Of a stretch of DNA of 64,000 nt, positions 34,973 to 43,928 are shown one piece after another; position 1 is the first letter of the stretch; every line of letters begins with the position of its first letter. The stretch is from Loktanella sp. IMCC34160 (GTDB lineage Bacteria; Pseudomonadota; Alphaproteobacteria; Rhodobacterales; Rhodobacteraceae). The notes beneath the pieces were generated by a model. It had not been told where the DNA came from and ran no database searches. It worked only from the letters and a program-made list of their open reading frames with translations. The position numbers were made by a program, and so were the translations under genes. Location of the stretch: contig NZ_SELP01000005.1 in NCBI RefSeq assembly GCF_004145845.1, forward strand, positions 124,001 to 188,000. The letters run 5' to 3'.

Positions 34973-36629
34973 AAAATTCCGCATCCGGCGCAGCGGCACC
35001 GGCCCGGGCAGTGCCCGGCCCGACACGCGTGCGCCGCTGGGTGCAATCGGCACGGCCCCCTCTGCCCCGCCGGCGGCCCCTGCCGCGCGGCCGATGGGCG
35101 GACAGGTGGACACCCCGGCGCAGGTTCAGGCGGAAACCGATCTTGATACGATCCGGGCCGAGGGGCTGACCGGGCGGCAACTCCGCATGGCCCGGCGTGT
35201 AGCCCAAAAGCATGGCATCGCCGCCACATCCGATTTCGACGCTGTGCGCCAACTGCGCGCGCGCGGGATCGACCCGTTTGAAAAATCCTCGATCCTTGAA
35301 CTGGTCAAGCCGACCGCGGCGGCAGGGGGTGGGGGGCAGCCGCCCAGCAACCCGACCAACACCGCCGAACCCGCCTCTGCGGGTGGTCAGCCGCTTGGTC
35401 GGATTCAGCTGCCCCAGACCGTCCCACAGCAAAGCCGCGAGGTGGGCCATCCGGTTCAGCCGAACCCGGCGGATCAGCGGGCCCGCGAGATTCTGAAGAT
35501 TCAGCGCGATATCGCCAAACGGCGGCGGCGGCGGCTGGTTCTGCTGGCATCGCGCCTGTCGATGTTCGTGATGCTGCCGACGCTGATCGCGGGGTACTAC
35601 TTCTTCGCGATCGCAACGCCGCTGTTCGCCACGAAATCCGAGTTCGTGATCCAGCAGGCCGAAGGCGCATCCGCTGCCGCGGGTGGTCTTGGCGGATTGT
35701 TCCAGGGCACCAGCATGGCGACGCAGCAGGATAGCACGGCGGTGCAATCCTACCTGACCAGCCGCGACGCGATGCAGCGGCTGGACACCGAACACGGGTT
35801 CAAGGCCCATTTCTCGGACCCGTCCATCGACGCGATCCAGCGCCTGCCGCAGGATGCGTCGAACGAAGAGACCTTTGCCGCCTATCAGGACCACATCCGC
35901 ATTGCCTATGACCCTAGCGAGGGCGTCATCAAGATGGAGGTCAGCGCCACCGATCCCACCGTCAGCCAGCGGTTCTCGGAGGCGCTGATCGGCTATGCGG
36001 AAGAGCAGGTCGACCAGATGACCCAGCGCCTGCGCGAAGATCAGATGGCCGGTGCAGAGCAGAGCTATCGCGATGCCGAGACGCGCCGCGAACAGGCCCT
36101 TCAGGAATTGCTGCGTATCCAGAACGAGGTGTCCGTCCTGAGCCCCGAGGGCGAGGTATCGGCCATTCTTGCGCAGGTCAGCACGCTGGAAACCCAGAAG
36201 CAGCAAAAGCAGCTTGAACTGGCACAGTTGAGCAGCGTGCGCCGCCCGAACGAGGCGCGCGTCAACGCCCTGACACAGGAAATCGCCAACCTTGACGATC
36301 TGATTATCGCCCTGCGCAGCCAGATGACCCAGCAAAGCGGTGAAGGGTCCACGCTGGCCTCCAAGACCACCGAATTGCGGCTGGCCGAGGAGAATTACCA
36401 GTTCCAGACCCTGATGGTGCAGCAGGCGCTGACCATGCGCGAAACCGCCCGGATCGAGGCCGAGCGGCAGGTCCGCTACCTGTCGCTCTCGGTGCGCCCG
36501 ATTGCCCCGGACGATCCGACCTATCCCCGTGCGCTGGAAAACACGCTTGTCACCTTCCTGATCTTCGCGGGCATCTATCTGATGATCTCGCTTACCGCTT
36601 CCATCCTTCGCGAACAGGTCTCTTCCTGA
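34950..36629 (+). CDS. kpsE: Capsule export inner-membrane protein, KpsE/Wzz-like, with long N-terminal extension
   Basis: A 559-residue polysaccharide co-polymerase/export protein. After an unusual, Pro/Ala/Gln-rich N-terminal region of about 190 residues comes a membrane helix (about 194-220, [21 protein letters not shown]), a large periplasmic domain with coiled coil rich in Gln/Glu (about 370-480), and a second helix near the C-terminus ([19 protein letters not shown]). KpsE bridges KpsMT to the outer-membrane channel KpsD. Usual length is near 380, so the N-terminal region is extra. The start overlaps kpsT; the stop overlaps kdsA (ATGA). It is thus co-translated with both. Confidence 0.82.
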   Translation: MTTKPKARKFRIRRSGTGPGSARPDTRAPLGAIGTAPSAPPAAPAARPMGGQVDTPAQVQAETDLDTIRAEGLTGRQLRMARRVAQKHGIAATSDFDAVRQLRARGIDPFEKSSILELVKPTAAAGGGGQPPSNPTNTAEPASAGGQPLGRIQLPQTVPQQSREVGHPVQPNPADQRAREILKIQRDIAKRRRRRLVLLASRLSMFVMLPTLIAGYYFFAIATPLFATKSEFVIQQAEGASAAAGGLGGLFQGTSMATQQDSTAVQSYLTSRDAMQRLDTEHGFKAHFSDPSIDAIQRLPQDASNEETFAAYQDHIRIAYDPSEGVIKMEVSATDPTVSQRFSEALIGYAEEQVDQMTQRLREDQMAGAEQSYRDAETRREQALQELLRIQNEVSVLSPEGEVSAILAQVSTLETQKQQKQLELAQLSSVRRPNEARVNALTQEIANLDDLIIALRSQMTQQSGEGSTLASKTTELRLAEENYQFQTLMVQQALTMRETARIEAERQVRYLSLSVRPIAPDDPTYPRALENTLVTFLIFAGIYLMISLTASILREQVSS

Positions 36630-37462
36630 TGAAACATGTCCAGATTGGCGGTCTTACCGTCTCCAACGACCTTCCGCTTTGCGTCATCGCGGGCCCGTGC
36701 CAGCTTGAAAGCCGGGACCACGCCCTGATGATCGCCCGCACCATGGCCGAGGCCTGCGCTGCGGCGGGGGCGCAATATGTGTTCAAGGGCAGTTTTGACA
36801 AGGCGAACCGCACCTCCCTTTCGGGCAAGCGCGGACTTGGCGTCGACGAAGGTCTTGCCGTGCTTCAGGCCGTGAAGGATGAGATCGGCTGCCCGGTTCT
36901 GACCGACATCCATTCCGAGGCCCAATGCGCCCGGGTGGCAGAGGTCGCCGACATCCTGCAAATCCCCGCCTTCCTGTGCCGCCAGACCGACCTCTTGCTG
37001 GCCGCCGGAGAAACCGGCGCTGTGATCAACGTCAAGAAGGGGCAGTTTCTGGCCCCGTGGGACATGCCCAACGTGGTGTCCAAGATCGAAAGCACCGGCA
37101 ACACGCGCATCCTGCTGACCGAGCGGGGAGCCTCGTTCGGCTATAACACCCTTGTGGCCGATATGCGGTCTTTGCCGATCATGGCCCGCAGCGGTTACCC
37201 GGTGGTCATGGATGCGACCCATTCGGTGCAGCAGCCGGGTGGTCAGGGCGGATCGTCCGGTGGCCAGCGTGAATTTGCACCGGTCATGGCCCGTGCCGCG
37301 GTCAGCCTTGGGATCGGGGCCGTGTTCATCGAAACGCACGAGGACCCGGACACTGCGCCCTCGGACGGGCCGAACATGATCCCGCTGTCGCGGATGCCCG
37401 CGCTTGTTGACAGCCTCATGGGGTTTGACCGGCTGGCCAAGGCAGACCCGCTGCACGTCTGA
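36629..37462 (+). CDS. kdsA: 3-deoxy-8-phosphooctulonate synthase (Kdo-8-phosphate synthase)
   Basis: A 277-residue TIM-barrel aldolase that condenses arabinose 5-phosphate with phosphoenolpyruvate to give Kdo-8-phosphate, precursor of Kdo in LPS and in the poly-Kdo linker of capsules. Motifs include [46 protein letters not shown] and FIETHEDPD. Its ATG overlaps the kpsE stop, tying Kdo production to capsule export and supporting a Kdo-linked capsule. Confidence 0.95.
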   Translation: MKHVQIGGLTVSNDLPLCVIAGPCQLESRDHALMIARTMAEACAAAGAQYVFKGSFDKANRTSLSGKRGLGVDEGLAVLQAVKDEIGCPVLTDIHSEAQCARVAEVADILQIPAFLCRQTDLLLAAGETGAVINVKKGQFLAPWDMPNVVSKIESTGNTRILLTERGASFGYNTLVADMRSLPIMARSGYPVVMDATHSVQQPGGQGGSSGGQREFAPVMARAAVSLGIGAVFIETHEDPDTAPSDGPNMIPLSRMPALVDSLMGFDRLAKADPLHV

Positions 37463-37522
37463 CTTTCACCCCCGGCGTTTCCGTCCTAGGGTTTGGGCAT
37501 TCGTTCATTGCTGCGGTTTCCC

Positions 37523-38854
37523 ATGCGCTTTTTTCACATCCTTCTGATCTGTCTGACCCTGGTCCTGTCGCCTTCGCTGTCACCGGCGCAGACGACCGAA
37601 GCCCCTTCGGGCCCGATCACGACCCAAAGTTCGGCCACCGATGACGCGGCCATCGCCACCCGCATCCGCGACATCATCGGCGAGTTGGGGGGATATGAGG
37701 ATGTGACCGTTCAGGTAAGCGACGGCATCGTTACGCTACGCGGCACAGCCACCTCGGCCGCCGAGATCGACAGCCTGACCGGGCTTGCCACCCGCGTCGA
37801 AGGGGTGGTCGCGGTCAAGAACGAGGTGACGGAAACAGGCGATCTGGCCCGGCGGCTGGACCCGGCCATGGACCGGTTCCTGGCGCGGGTCGATCAGTTG
37901 ATCACCCTTCTGCCCCTGATCCTGATTGCGCTTGCGGCATTTCTTGCCGTGGCCTTTGTTGGCCGGGTTCTGGCGCGGATGAAGCAGCCGTGGGACCGGC
38001 TCGCGCCCAATGCCTTCATCGCCGATCTCTATCGCCAGATCGTGCTTATCATTTTTGTGGTCGCCGGACTGGTGATTGCGCTGGATATCCTGAACGCCAC
38101 CGCGCTTTTGTCCACCATCCTTGGCGCGGCGGGGATCGTCGGCCTTGCCATCGGTTTCGCGGTCCGTGACACGGTAGAAAACTATATCGCCTCGGTCCTG
38201 CTTTCGATCCGGCAGCCGTTCCGGCCGAACGACACGGTGGAAATCAACGGTGATCAGGGCAAGGTGATCCGCCTGACCAGCCGGGCGACGATCCTGCTGA
38301 GCTTTGACGGCAACCACATCCGTATCCCGAATTCGACCGTGTTCAAAAGCCGCATCATCAACTTCACCCAGCAATCCGACCGGCGGTTCATGTTCGACCT
38401 TGCCGTCGATCCGGGCGCAGATCTGTCGCAGGCGCGCACGATTGCCGCCGAGACGGTGCAGGGCCTTCCCTTTGTCCTTGCCGAACCGGCCGCGCAGGCC
38501 TGGATCGAAGGGATCGAACCGGGCGGCGCGCAGATTAAGGTGACCGGCTGGATCGACCAACATGAGACATCGATCCTGCTGGCGCGGGGCGAGGCGCTGC
38601 GCCTTGTGAAGCGCGCCTTTGAAGAGGCGGGAATCGACCTTGTGAACGCGGTCCAGCGGGTGCTTCTTGAAGGGGCACCGGGGCCGGAGACCCCGGCACA
38701 ACAGGCCGCCGCGGCCGCGCCCGAGTCCGCGGAATCGGCCGAGGTCGCGACAGTTGAAACCACCAATGAAACCGCGCTGGACAAGATGATCGATGCAGAG
38801 CGCGAACAGGACGAGACCGAGGACCTGCTGACCGAGGACGCCACGAAAGAATAG
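37523..38854 (+). CDS. MscS-family mechanosensitive channel with N-terminal BON domain
   Basis: A 443-residue protein. A signal peptide (residues 1-22) is followed by a BON domain (about 35-110: IATRIRDIIGELGGYEDVTVQVSDG ... VEGVVAVKNEV), then membrane helices and the MscS pore and beta domains (GAAGIVGLAIGFAVRDTVENYIASVLL, RPNDTVEINGDQGKVIRLTSRATILLSFD). The C-terminal tail is Ala/Glu-rich. BON domains bind lipid or other envelope surfaces, so it may sense membrane or outer-layer state. The ATG at 37523 gives a proper signal peptide; the frame is open upstream to a TTG. Confidence 0.88.
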   Translation: MRFFHILLICLTLVLSPSLSPAQTTEAPSGPITTQSSATDDAAIATRIRDIIGELGGYEDVTVQVSDGIVTLRGTATSAAEIDSLTGLATRVEGVVAVKNEVTETGDLARRLDPAMDRFLARVDQLITLLPLILIALAAFLAVAFVGRVLARMKQPWDRLAPNAFIADLYRQIVLIIFVVAGLVIALDILNATALLSTILGAAGIVGLAIGFAVRDTVENYIASVLLSIRQPFRPNDTVEINGDQGKVIRLTSRATILLSFDGNHIRIPNSTVFKSRIINFTQQSDRRFMFDLAVDPGADLSQARTIAAETVQGLPFVLAEPAAQAWIEGIEPGGAQIKVTGWIDQHETSILLARGEALRLVKRAFEEAGIDLVNAVQRVLLEGAPGPETPAQQAAAAAPESAESAEVATVETTNETALDKMIDAEREQDETEDLLTEDATKE

Positions 38855-38919
38855 CCGAATTTTTCGGATTGAAAGGGGTTGAACAGTCCCACAAGGCCGA
38901 GTATCTAGCCCCTCGCTGC

Positions 38920-38994
38920 TGGGGTGTAGCCAAGTGGTAAGGCAACGGTTTTTGGTACCGCGTACCGTAGGTTCGAATCCTACCACCCCAGCCA
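38920..38994 (+). tRNA. tRNA-Gln (anticodon TTG)
   Basis: 75 nt: acceptor TGGGGTG/CACCCCA, D-arm GCCAAGTGGTAAGGC, anticodon loop TTTTGGT with anticodon TTG, T-arm GTAGGTTCGAATCCTAC, discriminator G and an encoded CCA. One mismatch at the base of the anticodon stem is tolerated in this isoacceptor. Confidence 0.96.
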
Positions 38995-39031
38995 GCCTAG
39001 CGTTTCCCTGATGTCCCGCCCATTGTGTCCG

Positions 39032-39062
39032 GGCCCCGTGCCATGGGGCAGCGGGGTCTTTT
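39032..39062 (+). terminator. Terminator after tRNA-Gln
   Basis: Stem GGCCCCG (39032-39038) with CGGGGTC (39052-39058) and an internal TGCC/GGCA pair in the loop, followed by TTTT. Confidence 0.75.
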
Positions 39063-39072
39063 GGTATATGTG

Positions 39073-39090
39073 AAAGAAGACCACTTCTTT
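39073..39090. promoter_or_regulatory. Palindrome upstream of the Lrp-type gene
   Basis: Perfect inverted repeat AAAGAAG-ACCA-CTTCTTT, 79 bases before the regulator start. No T-run follows in either direction, so an operator for autoregulation is more likely than a terminator. Confidence 0.45.
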
Positions 39091-39168
39091 ACCGCGACGG
39101 CGGAATGTAGCAGCTTGGGACGATCACGGCAGATTATGCCGCTGGCACCTTTGTGAAGGCAGAGAAGA

Positions 39169-39660
39169 ATGAAATCCACGGGACTGGATGCCGCCGACAT
39201 TCGTATTCTCACTGCACTGCAACTGCATGGTCAGCTGAGCAAGTCGCGATTGGCGGAACTGGTCAACCTGTCACCCACCCCCTGCTGGGCGCGTTTGGAT
39301 CGGTTGCGGGCGGCCGGTTATATTCGTGGGTTTCACGCCGATCTGGCGTTGGAGCGCATCGCCGACTTCACCCAGGTTATCGTTACGGTTTCGCTGCAAC
39401 GGCATCGCAAGTCCGACTTCGACCGGTTCGAGGCCCTGATCCAGACTATGGATGAGATCACCCTGTGCATCGCGACCGGCGGCGGGATGGACTATGTCCT
39501 GCATGTCTACACGCCCAGTCTGGCGGCGTTCCAGGAACTGATGGACAGGCTGCTGGCGGCCGATGTCGAGGTGGATCGCTACATGACCTACATCGCGACC
39601 CGCAGAATCAAATCGATTCAGCCCAGTGTCGGAAAACTGATCGCACGTGGCGCGAACTGA
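39169..39660 (+). CDS. Lrp/AsnC family transcriptional regulator
   Basis: A 163-residue regulator with an N-terminal helix-turn-helix (LDAADIRILTALQLHGQLSKSRLAELVNLSPTPCWARL) and a C-terminal RAM-type effector domain (TQVIVTVSLQRH ... GGGMDYVLHVYTPSLAAFQELMDRLL). Such proteins sense amino acids or other small molecules. It precedes, in the same direction, the demethylase-like/OsmC/crotonase/CoA-ligase genes, 162 bases upstream of the first, and is their probable regulator. Palindromes lie on both sides of the gene. Confidence 0.92.
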   Translation: MKSTGLDAADIRILTALQLHGQLSKSRLAELVNLSPTPCWARLDRLRAAGYIRGFHADLALERIADFTQVIVTVSLQRHRKSDFDRFEALIQTMDEITLCIATGGGMDYVLHVYTPSLAAFQELMDRLLAADVEVDRYMTYIATRRIKSIQPSVGKLIARGAN

Positions 39661-39668
39661 CCACCTGC

Positions 39669-39725
39669 GTCTGAACAGACTTTGAAGGCCAGAAAAATCG
39701 GTCCGTTTGGGCTGTCCAAACCGAT
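39669..39725. promoter_or_regulatory. Palindromic regulatory region before the DmdA-like gene
   Basis: GTCTG-AA-CAGAC (39669-39680) is a perfect palindrome 9 bases after the regulator stop. It is followed by a bulged hairpin: ATCGG (39697-39701), TTTGG (39706-39710), five-base loop, CCAAA (39716-39720), CCGAT (39721-39725). Two such elements directly before the operon suggest operators or a control hairpin for the Lrp-type protein. Confidence 0.45.
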
Positions 39726-39822
39726 ATTTCCAGACCGCAGCCGGGCAATTTCCCGGACTAGAACCTCGCCAGATCCAACCGCTGATGACCTGACCGGTCC
39801 CACGCAAGAGAAGGCGACTGAC

Positions 39823-40965
39823 ATGAAGAACGCAGACGATTTTGGCTTCGGCACCCAGATCCGCAAGTCCCCGTATTTCGACGCGACCGTCCGCTGGGGC
39901 GCGACCGGCTTTTCCGTCTACAACCACATGTATATCCCGCGCGACTTCGGGAACCCGGAACAGAACTTCTGGAACCTTGTGAACGAAGCAATCCTGTGTG
40001 ACGTGGCCGTGGAACGTCAGGTCGAAATCACCGGGCCGGACGCCGCCAAATTCGTGCAGATGCTGACCCCGCGCGACCTGTCCAAGATGGCCGTGGGCCA
40101 GTGCAAATACATCCTGATCACCAACGCAGACGGCGGCATCCTGAACGACCCGATCCTGCTGCGTCTTGCTGAAAACCACTTCTGGATCTCGCTGGCCGAC
40201 AGCGACATCCTGCTCTGGGCACAGGGCGTGGCCGTCAACTCGGGCCTCGACGTCACCATTGGCGAACCCGACGTGTCGCCTCTGCAGCTTCAGGGCCCGA
40301 AGTCGGGCGAGATCATGCGCGCCTTGTTCGGCGACGAGATCATGGACCTGAAATACTACTGGCTGCGCGCGGTCGAACTGGATGGGATCCCGCTGATCGT
40401 GTCCCGCACCGGCTGGTCCAGCGAACTAGGCTATGAACTGTACCTTCAGGATGGGTCGCGCGGCGACGAGCTGTGGGAAAAGATCATGGCAACCGGTCTC
40501 GAATTCGGCCTGAAGCCCGGCCACACCTCCTCGATCCGGCGGATCGAAGGCGGGATGCTGTCCTACCACGCCGATGCCGACATCAAGACCAACCCGTTCG
40601 AACTGGGGTTGGGTCGTCTTGTGAACCTCGACATAGAGGCCGATTTCATCGGCAAGGCCGCGCTGCGCCGCATCAAGGAAGAGGGCGTCGCCCGCAAGCA
40701 GGTTGGTCTGGTCATCGACTGCGATCCGCTGAAAGGCCCCAACACCCGCTTCTGGCCGATCAACCAGAACGGTGAAAACGTCGGCAAGGTCACCTCGGCC
40801 GTCTATTCGCCGCGTCTGGAAAAGAACATCGCGCTGGCCATGGTCGCCGTCGAATGTTCCGAGCTGGGCACCGAGATCGAGGTCGTCACCGGCTCCGGTC
40901 CGGCACGGGCAACCATCGTTGAAGTTCCCTTCTACGACCCGAAAAAGTCGCTCGCCGCGGCCTGA
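39823..40965 (+). CDS. DmdA/GcvT-family tetrahydrofolate-dependent demethylase-like protein
   Basis: A 380-residue GcvT-fold protein. Compared from memory with DMSP demethylase DmdA, it shares SVYNHMYIP, VERQVEITGPDAAKFVQ, LTPRDLSKM, GGILNDPILL, SLADSD, EPDVSPLQLQGPKS and a GWSSELGYELY segment. The DmdA counterpart of the last reads GWSKQGGYE, so it is not an obvious orthologue. Family members bind tetrahydrofolate and accept a methyl or aminomethyl group. The likely role is removal of a methyl group from an S-, N- or O-methylated substrate; which one is unknown. The ATG at 39823 follows AGAAGG. It is the first gene of a four-gene run (osmC, crotonase, CoA ligase) behind an Lrp regulator. Confidence 0.78.
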   Translation: MKNADDFGFGTQIRKSPYFDATVRWGATGFSVYNHMYIPRDFGNPEQNFWNLVNEAILCDVAVERQVEITGPDAAKFVQMLTPRDLSKMAVGQCKYILITNADGGILNDPILLRLAENHFWISLADSDILLWAQGVAVNSGLDVTIGEPDVSPLQLQGPKSGEIMRALFGDEIMDLKYYWLRAVELDGIPLIVSRTGWSSELGYELYLQDGSRGDELWEKIMATGLEFGLKPGHTSSIRRIEGGMLSYHADADIKTNPFELGLGRLVNLDIEADFIGKAALRRIKEEGVARKQVGLVIDCDPLKGPNTRFWPINQNGENVGKVTSAVYSPRLEKNIALAMVAVECSELGTEIEVVTGSGPARATIVEVPFYDPKKSLAAA

Positions 40966-40988
40966 GCCAGAACAAGGACCATCACGAC

Positions 40989-41438
40989 ATGTCCGATCTC
41001 TCGATCCAGCTGCACTGGCACCGTGCCGAAGCCGAATTCAAGCCCAACGCCTATTCGGCAGAACACACGGTTCAGTATAACAGCAATTTCGACGTGATGG
41101 TGGATGCCGCCCCTGATTGGGGCGGCGATCCCGCCAACACCAACCCCGAACAGGCGCTGGCCTCTGCCCTGTCCAGCTGTCACATGATGACCTTCCTTGC
41201 GCTTTGCGCCAAGGCCGGTTGGCCGGTGGCAAGCTATCACGACCACGCGGTCGCCCATCTGGGCAAGAACCCCAAGGGGCAGATGTCCGTGACGAAAATC
41301 GACCTGCATCCGGTCGTCCGTTTCGACACCGGGTTCACCGTCAGCGATGACGAAATGGCCGAGATGCAGGACCGCGCGCACCGCTACTGCTTTATCGCAA
41401 ACACGCTGGCCGACAGCGTCGAGGTCAACGTTCTCTGA
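40989..41438 (+). CDS. OsmC family protein
   Basis: A 149-residue OsmC/Ohr-fold protein. The two redox cysteines of the family are present: Cys64 in ALSSCHMMTFLALC and Cys134 in AHRYCFIANT. These proteins reduce organic hydroperoxides or handle sulfur-containing adducts with thiol chemistry. Position 23 bases after the DmdA-like gene and before the crotonase suggests it deals with a reactive or sulfur-containing by-product of that pathway. A further Cys73 is not part of the canonical pair. Confidence 0.88.
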   Translation: MSDLSIQLHWHRAEAEFKPNAYSAEHTVQYNSNFDVMVDAAPDWGGDPANTNPEQALASALSSCHMMTFLALCAKAGWPVASYHDHAVAHLGKNPKGQMSVTKIDLHPVVRFDTGFTVSDDEMAEMQDRAHRYCFIANTLADSVEVNVL

Positions 41439-41458
41439 CCCTGAAAAGGACTTTCCCC

Positions 41459-42259
41459 GTGCAAAACAGCGACATCCTGCTGCGTGACCTTGATGACACC
41501 GGCATCTTGCGTCTGACCCTGAACGACGGGCGGCGGCGCAATCCGCTGTCCGAGGCGATGTTGGCCAGCCTTGGCGAGGCATTTGCCGAGGCCGGGGAAA
41601 ATCCGAAGGTCCGGGTGATCGTCCTGGCCGCAAATGGTCCAGCGTTCAGCGCGGGCCACGACCTGAAGGAAATGACCGCAGGTCGCGCCGGGCCGGACCG
41701 CGGCCGCGCCTATTTCACCAAGGTCATGACCCAATGTTCCGGCGTCATGCAGGCGATCGTCAATTGCCCCAAGCCGGTGATCGCCGAGGTTGCAGGGATC
41801 GCCACCGCCGCCGGCTGCCAATTGGTCGCCAGCTGCGATCTGGCCGTCGCTGCCGAAGAGGCGCAATTCAGCACGCCGGGGGTCCACATCGGCCTGTTCT
41901 GCTCTACCCCGATGGTCGCCCTGTCGCGCAACGTGTCGGGCAAACACGCGATGGAAATGCTGCTGACCGGCGATATGACGACCGCGACCCGCGCCGCGGA
42001 AATCGGGCTGGTGAACCGGGTTGTCCCGGCCGAAGATCTGACCCGGACCGCGATGGAGATGGCCGCCAAGATCGCGTCGAAATCCAGCATGACGCTGGCG
42101 ACCGGCAAGCGCGCGTTCTACGCCCAGCGGGAAATGGGGCTGGCCGCGGCCTACGACTATGCGAGCCAAGTCATGGTCGACAACATGCTGGCCCGTGACG
42201 CCGAAGAAGGCATCGGTGCCTTCATCGAAAAACGCAGCCCCCAGTGGCAGGATGCCTGA
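41459..42259 (+). CDS. Enoyl-CoA hydratase/isomerase family protein, ECHDC3-like
   Basis: A 266-residue crotonase-fold protein starting with GTG behind AAAAGGA. It binds acyl-CoA by the oxyanion-hole segments FSAGHDLKEM and GIATAAGCQLVAS. The two catalytic glutamates of classical hydratases are replaced by Gln121 (GCQL instead of GCEL) and Gly141 (TPGVHIGL instead of PE-type). The pattern ATAAGCQLVASCD ... TPGVHIGLFCSTP agrees with the vertebrate ECHDC3 group. It may act as a hydrolase, isomerase or decarboxylase rather than a hydratase. It sits between osmC and the acyl-CoA ligase, 3 bases before the latter. Confidence 0.85.
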   Translation: MQNSDILLRDLDDTGILRLTLNDGRRRNPLSEAMLASLGEAFAEAGENPKVRVIVLAANGPAFSAGHDLKEMTAGRAGPDRGRAYFTKVMTQCSGVMQAIVNCPKPVIAEVAGIATAAGCQLVASCDLAVAAEEAQFSTPGVHIGLFCSTPMVALSRNVSGKHAMEMLLTGDMTTATRAAEIGLVNRVVPAEDLTRTAMEMAAKIASKSSMTLATGKRAFYAQREMGLAAAYDYASQVMVDNMLARDAEEGIGAFIEKRSPQWQDA

Positions 42260-42262
42260 CCG

Positions 42263-43897
42263 ATGACAAACCCCTACAACACCGATCTTGACCGGACCCC
42301 GGCCAACTATCAGCCGCTGACGCCGCTGACCTTTCTGGAGCGGGCCGCGAACGTCTTTCCCGATCACACCGCCATTGTTCATGGTGCCCTGCGCCGCAGC
42401 TATGCCGAATTCTACGCGCGGTCCCGCCGTCTGGCTTCGGCCCTGACCAAGAACGGGATCCGGCGCGGCGACACGGTATCGGCGCTTCTGCCCAACACGC
42501 CGGCCATGCTGGAATGCCACTATGGCGTGCCGATGTGTGGCGCGGTTCTGCATTCGATCAACACCCGTCTGGATGCCGCGATCATCGCGTTCCAACTGGA
42601 TCACGCGATGGCGAAGATCGTCATCGTCGACAGCGAGTTCATGCCCCTGCTGCAAGAGGCGCTGTCGCTAGCCCAAGTTGCGCCACTGGTCATTCAGGTG
42701 GACGATCCCGAATATGACGGCCCCCGCACCGAAGTAGAGGTCGCCGATTACGAGGTCTTCCTGACCCGGGGCAACCCTGACTTCGATTGGCTGATGCCAG
42801 AAGACGAATGGGACGCGATTTCGATCAACTATACCTCGGGCACCACCGGCGACCCGAAGGGGGTCGTGTCACACCACCGGGGGGCCTACCTGCTGGCGCA
42901 GGGCAACGCGCTGACCACTTCGATGAAGAAGCACGCGGTCTACCTCTGGACCCTGCCGATGTTCCATTGCAACGGCTGGTGTTTCCCCTGGACCCTGTCG
43001 GCCATCGTGGGCACCCATGTCTGCCTGCGGCAGGTTCGGGCCGAACCGATCTGGTCGGCGCTGGCCGAAGAGGAGGTTACCCATCTGTGCGGTGCGCCCA
43101 TCGTGATGTCGCTGCTGATCGGCGCGCCGGACGCGGCCAAGCGCGACCTGTCGCATACGGTGCAGTTCTTCACCGCCGCCGCCCCGCCGCCCGAAAGCGT
43201 TCTGGCCGCGATGAAAGAGGCGGGTTTCGACGTGACCCACCTATACGGGCTAACCGAAACATATGGCCCCGCAGTCGTCAACGACTGGCACCGCGACTGG
43301 TCCGACCTGCCCGCCGACCAACAGGCGACGTTGAAGGCCCGTCAGGGCGTCCGCTATCTGCCGCTGGAAGGGCTGGACGTCCTGGACCCGGACACCATGC
43401 AACCGGTCCCGCGTGACGGGCAGACCATGGGCGAGGTGATGTTCCGCGGCAACGTGGTGATGAAGGGCTATTTCCGCAACCCCACGGCCACGCAGAAGGC
43501 CTTTGAAGGCGGCTGGTTCCATTCGGGTGATCTGGGTGTCCGGCATCCGGACGGCTATATCCAGCTGAAGGACCGGTCCAAGGACATCATCATTTCCGGC
43601 GGCGAAAACATCTCGTCCATCGAAGTGGAAGAGGCGCTGTATCGGCACCCCGCCGTGGGCACGGCAGCCGTGGTTGCCATGCCGCATGACAAATGGGGCG
43701 AAACGCCCTGCGCCTTCGTCGAGTTGAAGCCGGGCCAGCAAGCGGATTCCGAAACGCTTCGCGCTTGGTGCCGGTCGCAACTGGCGCCCTACAAGGTGCC
43801 CGGGCGGTTCGTCTTCACCGAGATCCCGCGCACCTCGACCGGGAAGATCCAGAAGTTCGTGCTGCGGGAACAGGCACGGCAGCCCGAATTCACCTAA
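42263..43897 (+). CDS. AMP-forming acyl-CoA ligase
   Basis: A 544-residue ANL-family ligase: carboxylate + ATP + CoA to acyl-CoA. P-loop YTSGTTGDPKGV at residues 190-201, A5 motif YGLTETYGP near 325, FHSGDLGVRHPDGYIQLKDR, and the C-terminal catalytic Lys528 in RTSTGKIQKF. It resembles the acyl-activating group with short or aromatic acid substrates. In sequence it is not obviously orthologous to DmdB (methylmercaptopropionate CoA ligase), but by position it would play the same part. It is the last gene of the operon; a GC-rich hairpin (43914-43946) follows. Confidence 0.9.
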   Translation: MTNPYNTDLDRTPANYQPLTPLTFLERAANVFPDHTAIVHGALRRSYAEFYARSRRLASALTKNGIRRGDTVSALLPNTPAMLECHYGVPMCGAVLHSINTRLDAAIIAFQLDHAMAKIVIVDSEFMPLLQEALSLAQVAPLVIQVDDPEYDGPRTEVEVADYEVFLTRGNPDFDWLMPEDEWDAISINYTSGTTGDPKGVVSHHRGAYLLAQGNALTTSMKKHAVYLWTLPMFHCNGWCFPWTLSAIVGTHVCLRQVRAEPIWSALAEEEVTHLCGAPIVMSLLIGAPDAAKRDLSHTVQFFTAAAPPPESVLAAMKEAGFDVTHLYGLTETYGPAVVNDWHRDWSDLPADQQATLKARQGVRYLPLEGLDVLDPDTMQPVPRDGQTMGEVMFRGNVVMKGYFRNPTATQKAFEGGWFHSGDLGVRHPDGYIQLKDRSKDIIISGGENISSIEVEEALYRHPAVGTAAVVAMPHDKWGETPCAFVELKPGQQADSETLRAWCRSQLAPYKVPGRFVFTEIPRTSTGKIQKFVLREQARQPEFT

Positions 43898-43928
43898 GGC
43901 TCAGCAATTTTTCCGGGCGGCGCTGCGA

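Noticed and set aside
39823-40965. Calling the gene dmdA outright
   Set aside because: Key segments (GWSSELGYE against GWSKQGGYE in DmdA) and the differing N-terminus make orthology doubtful; only family membership is supported.
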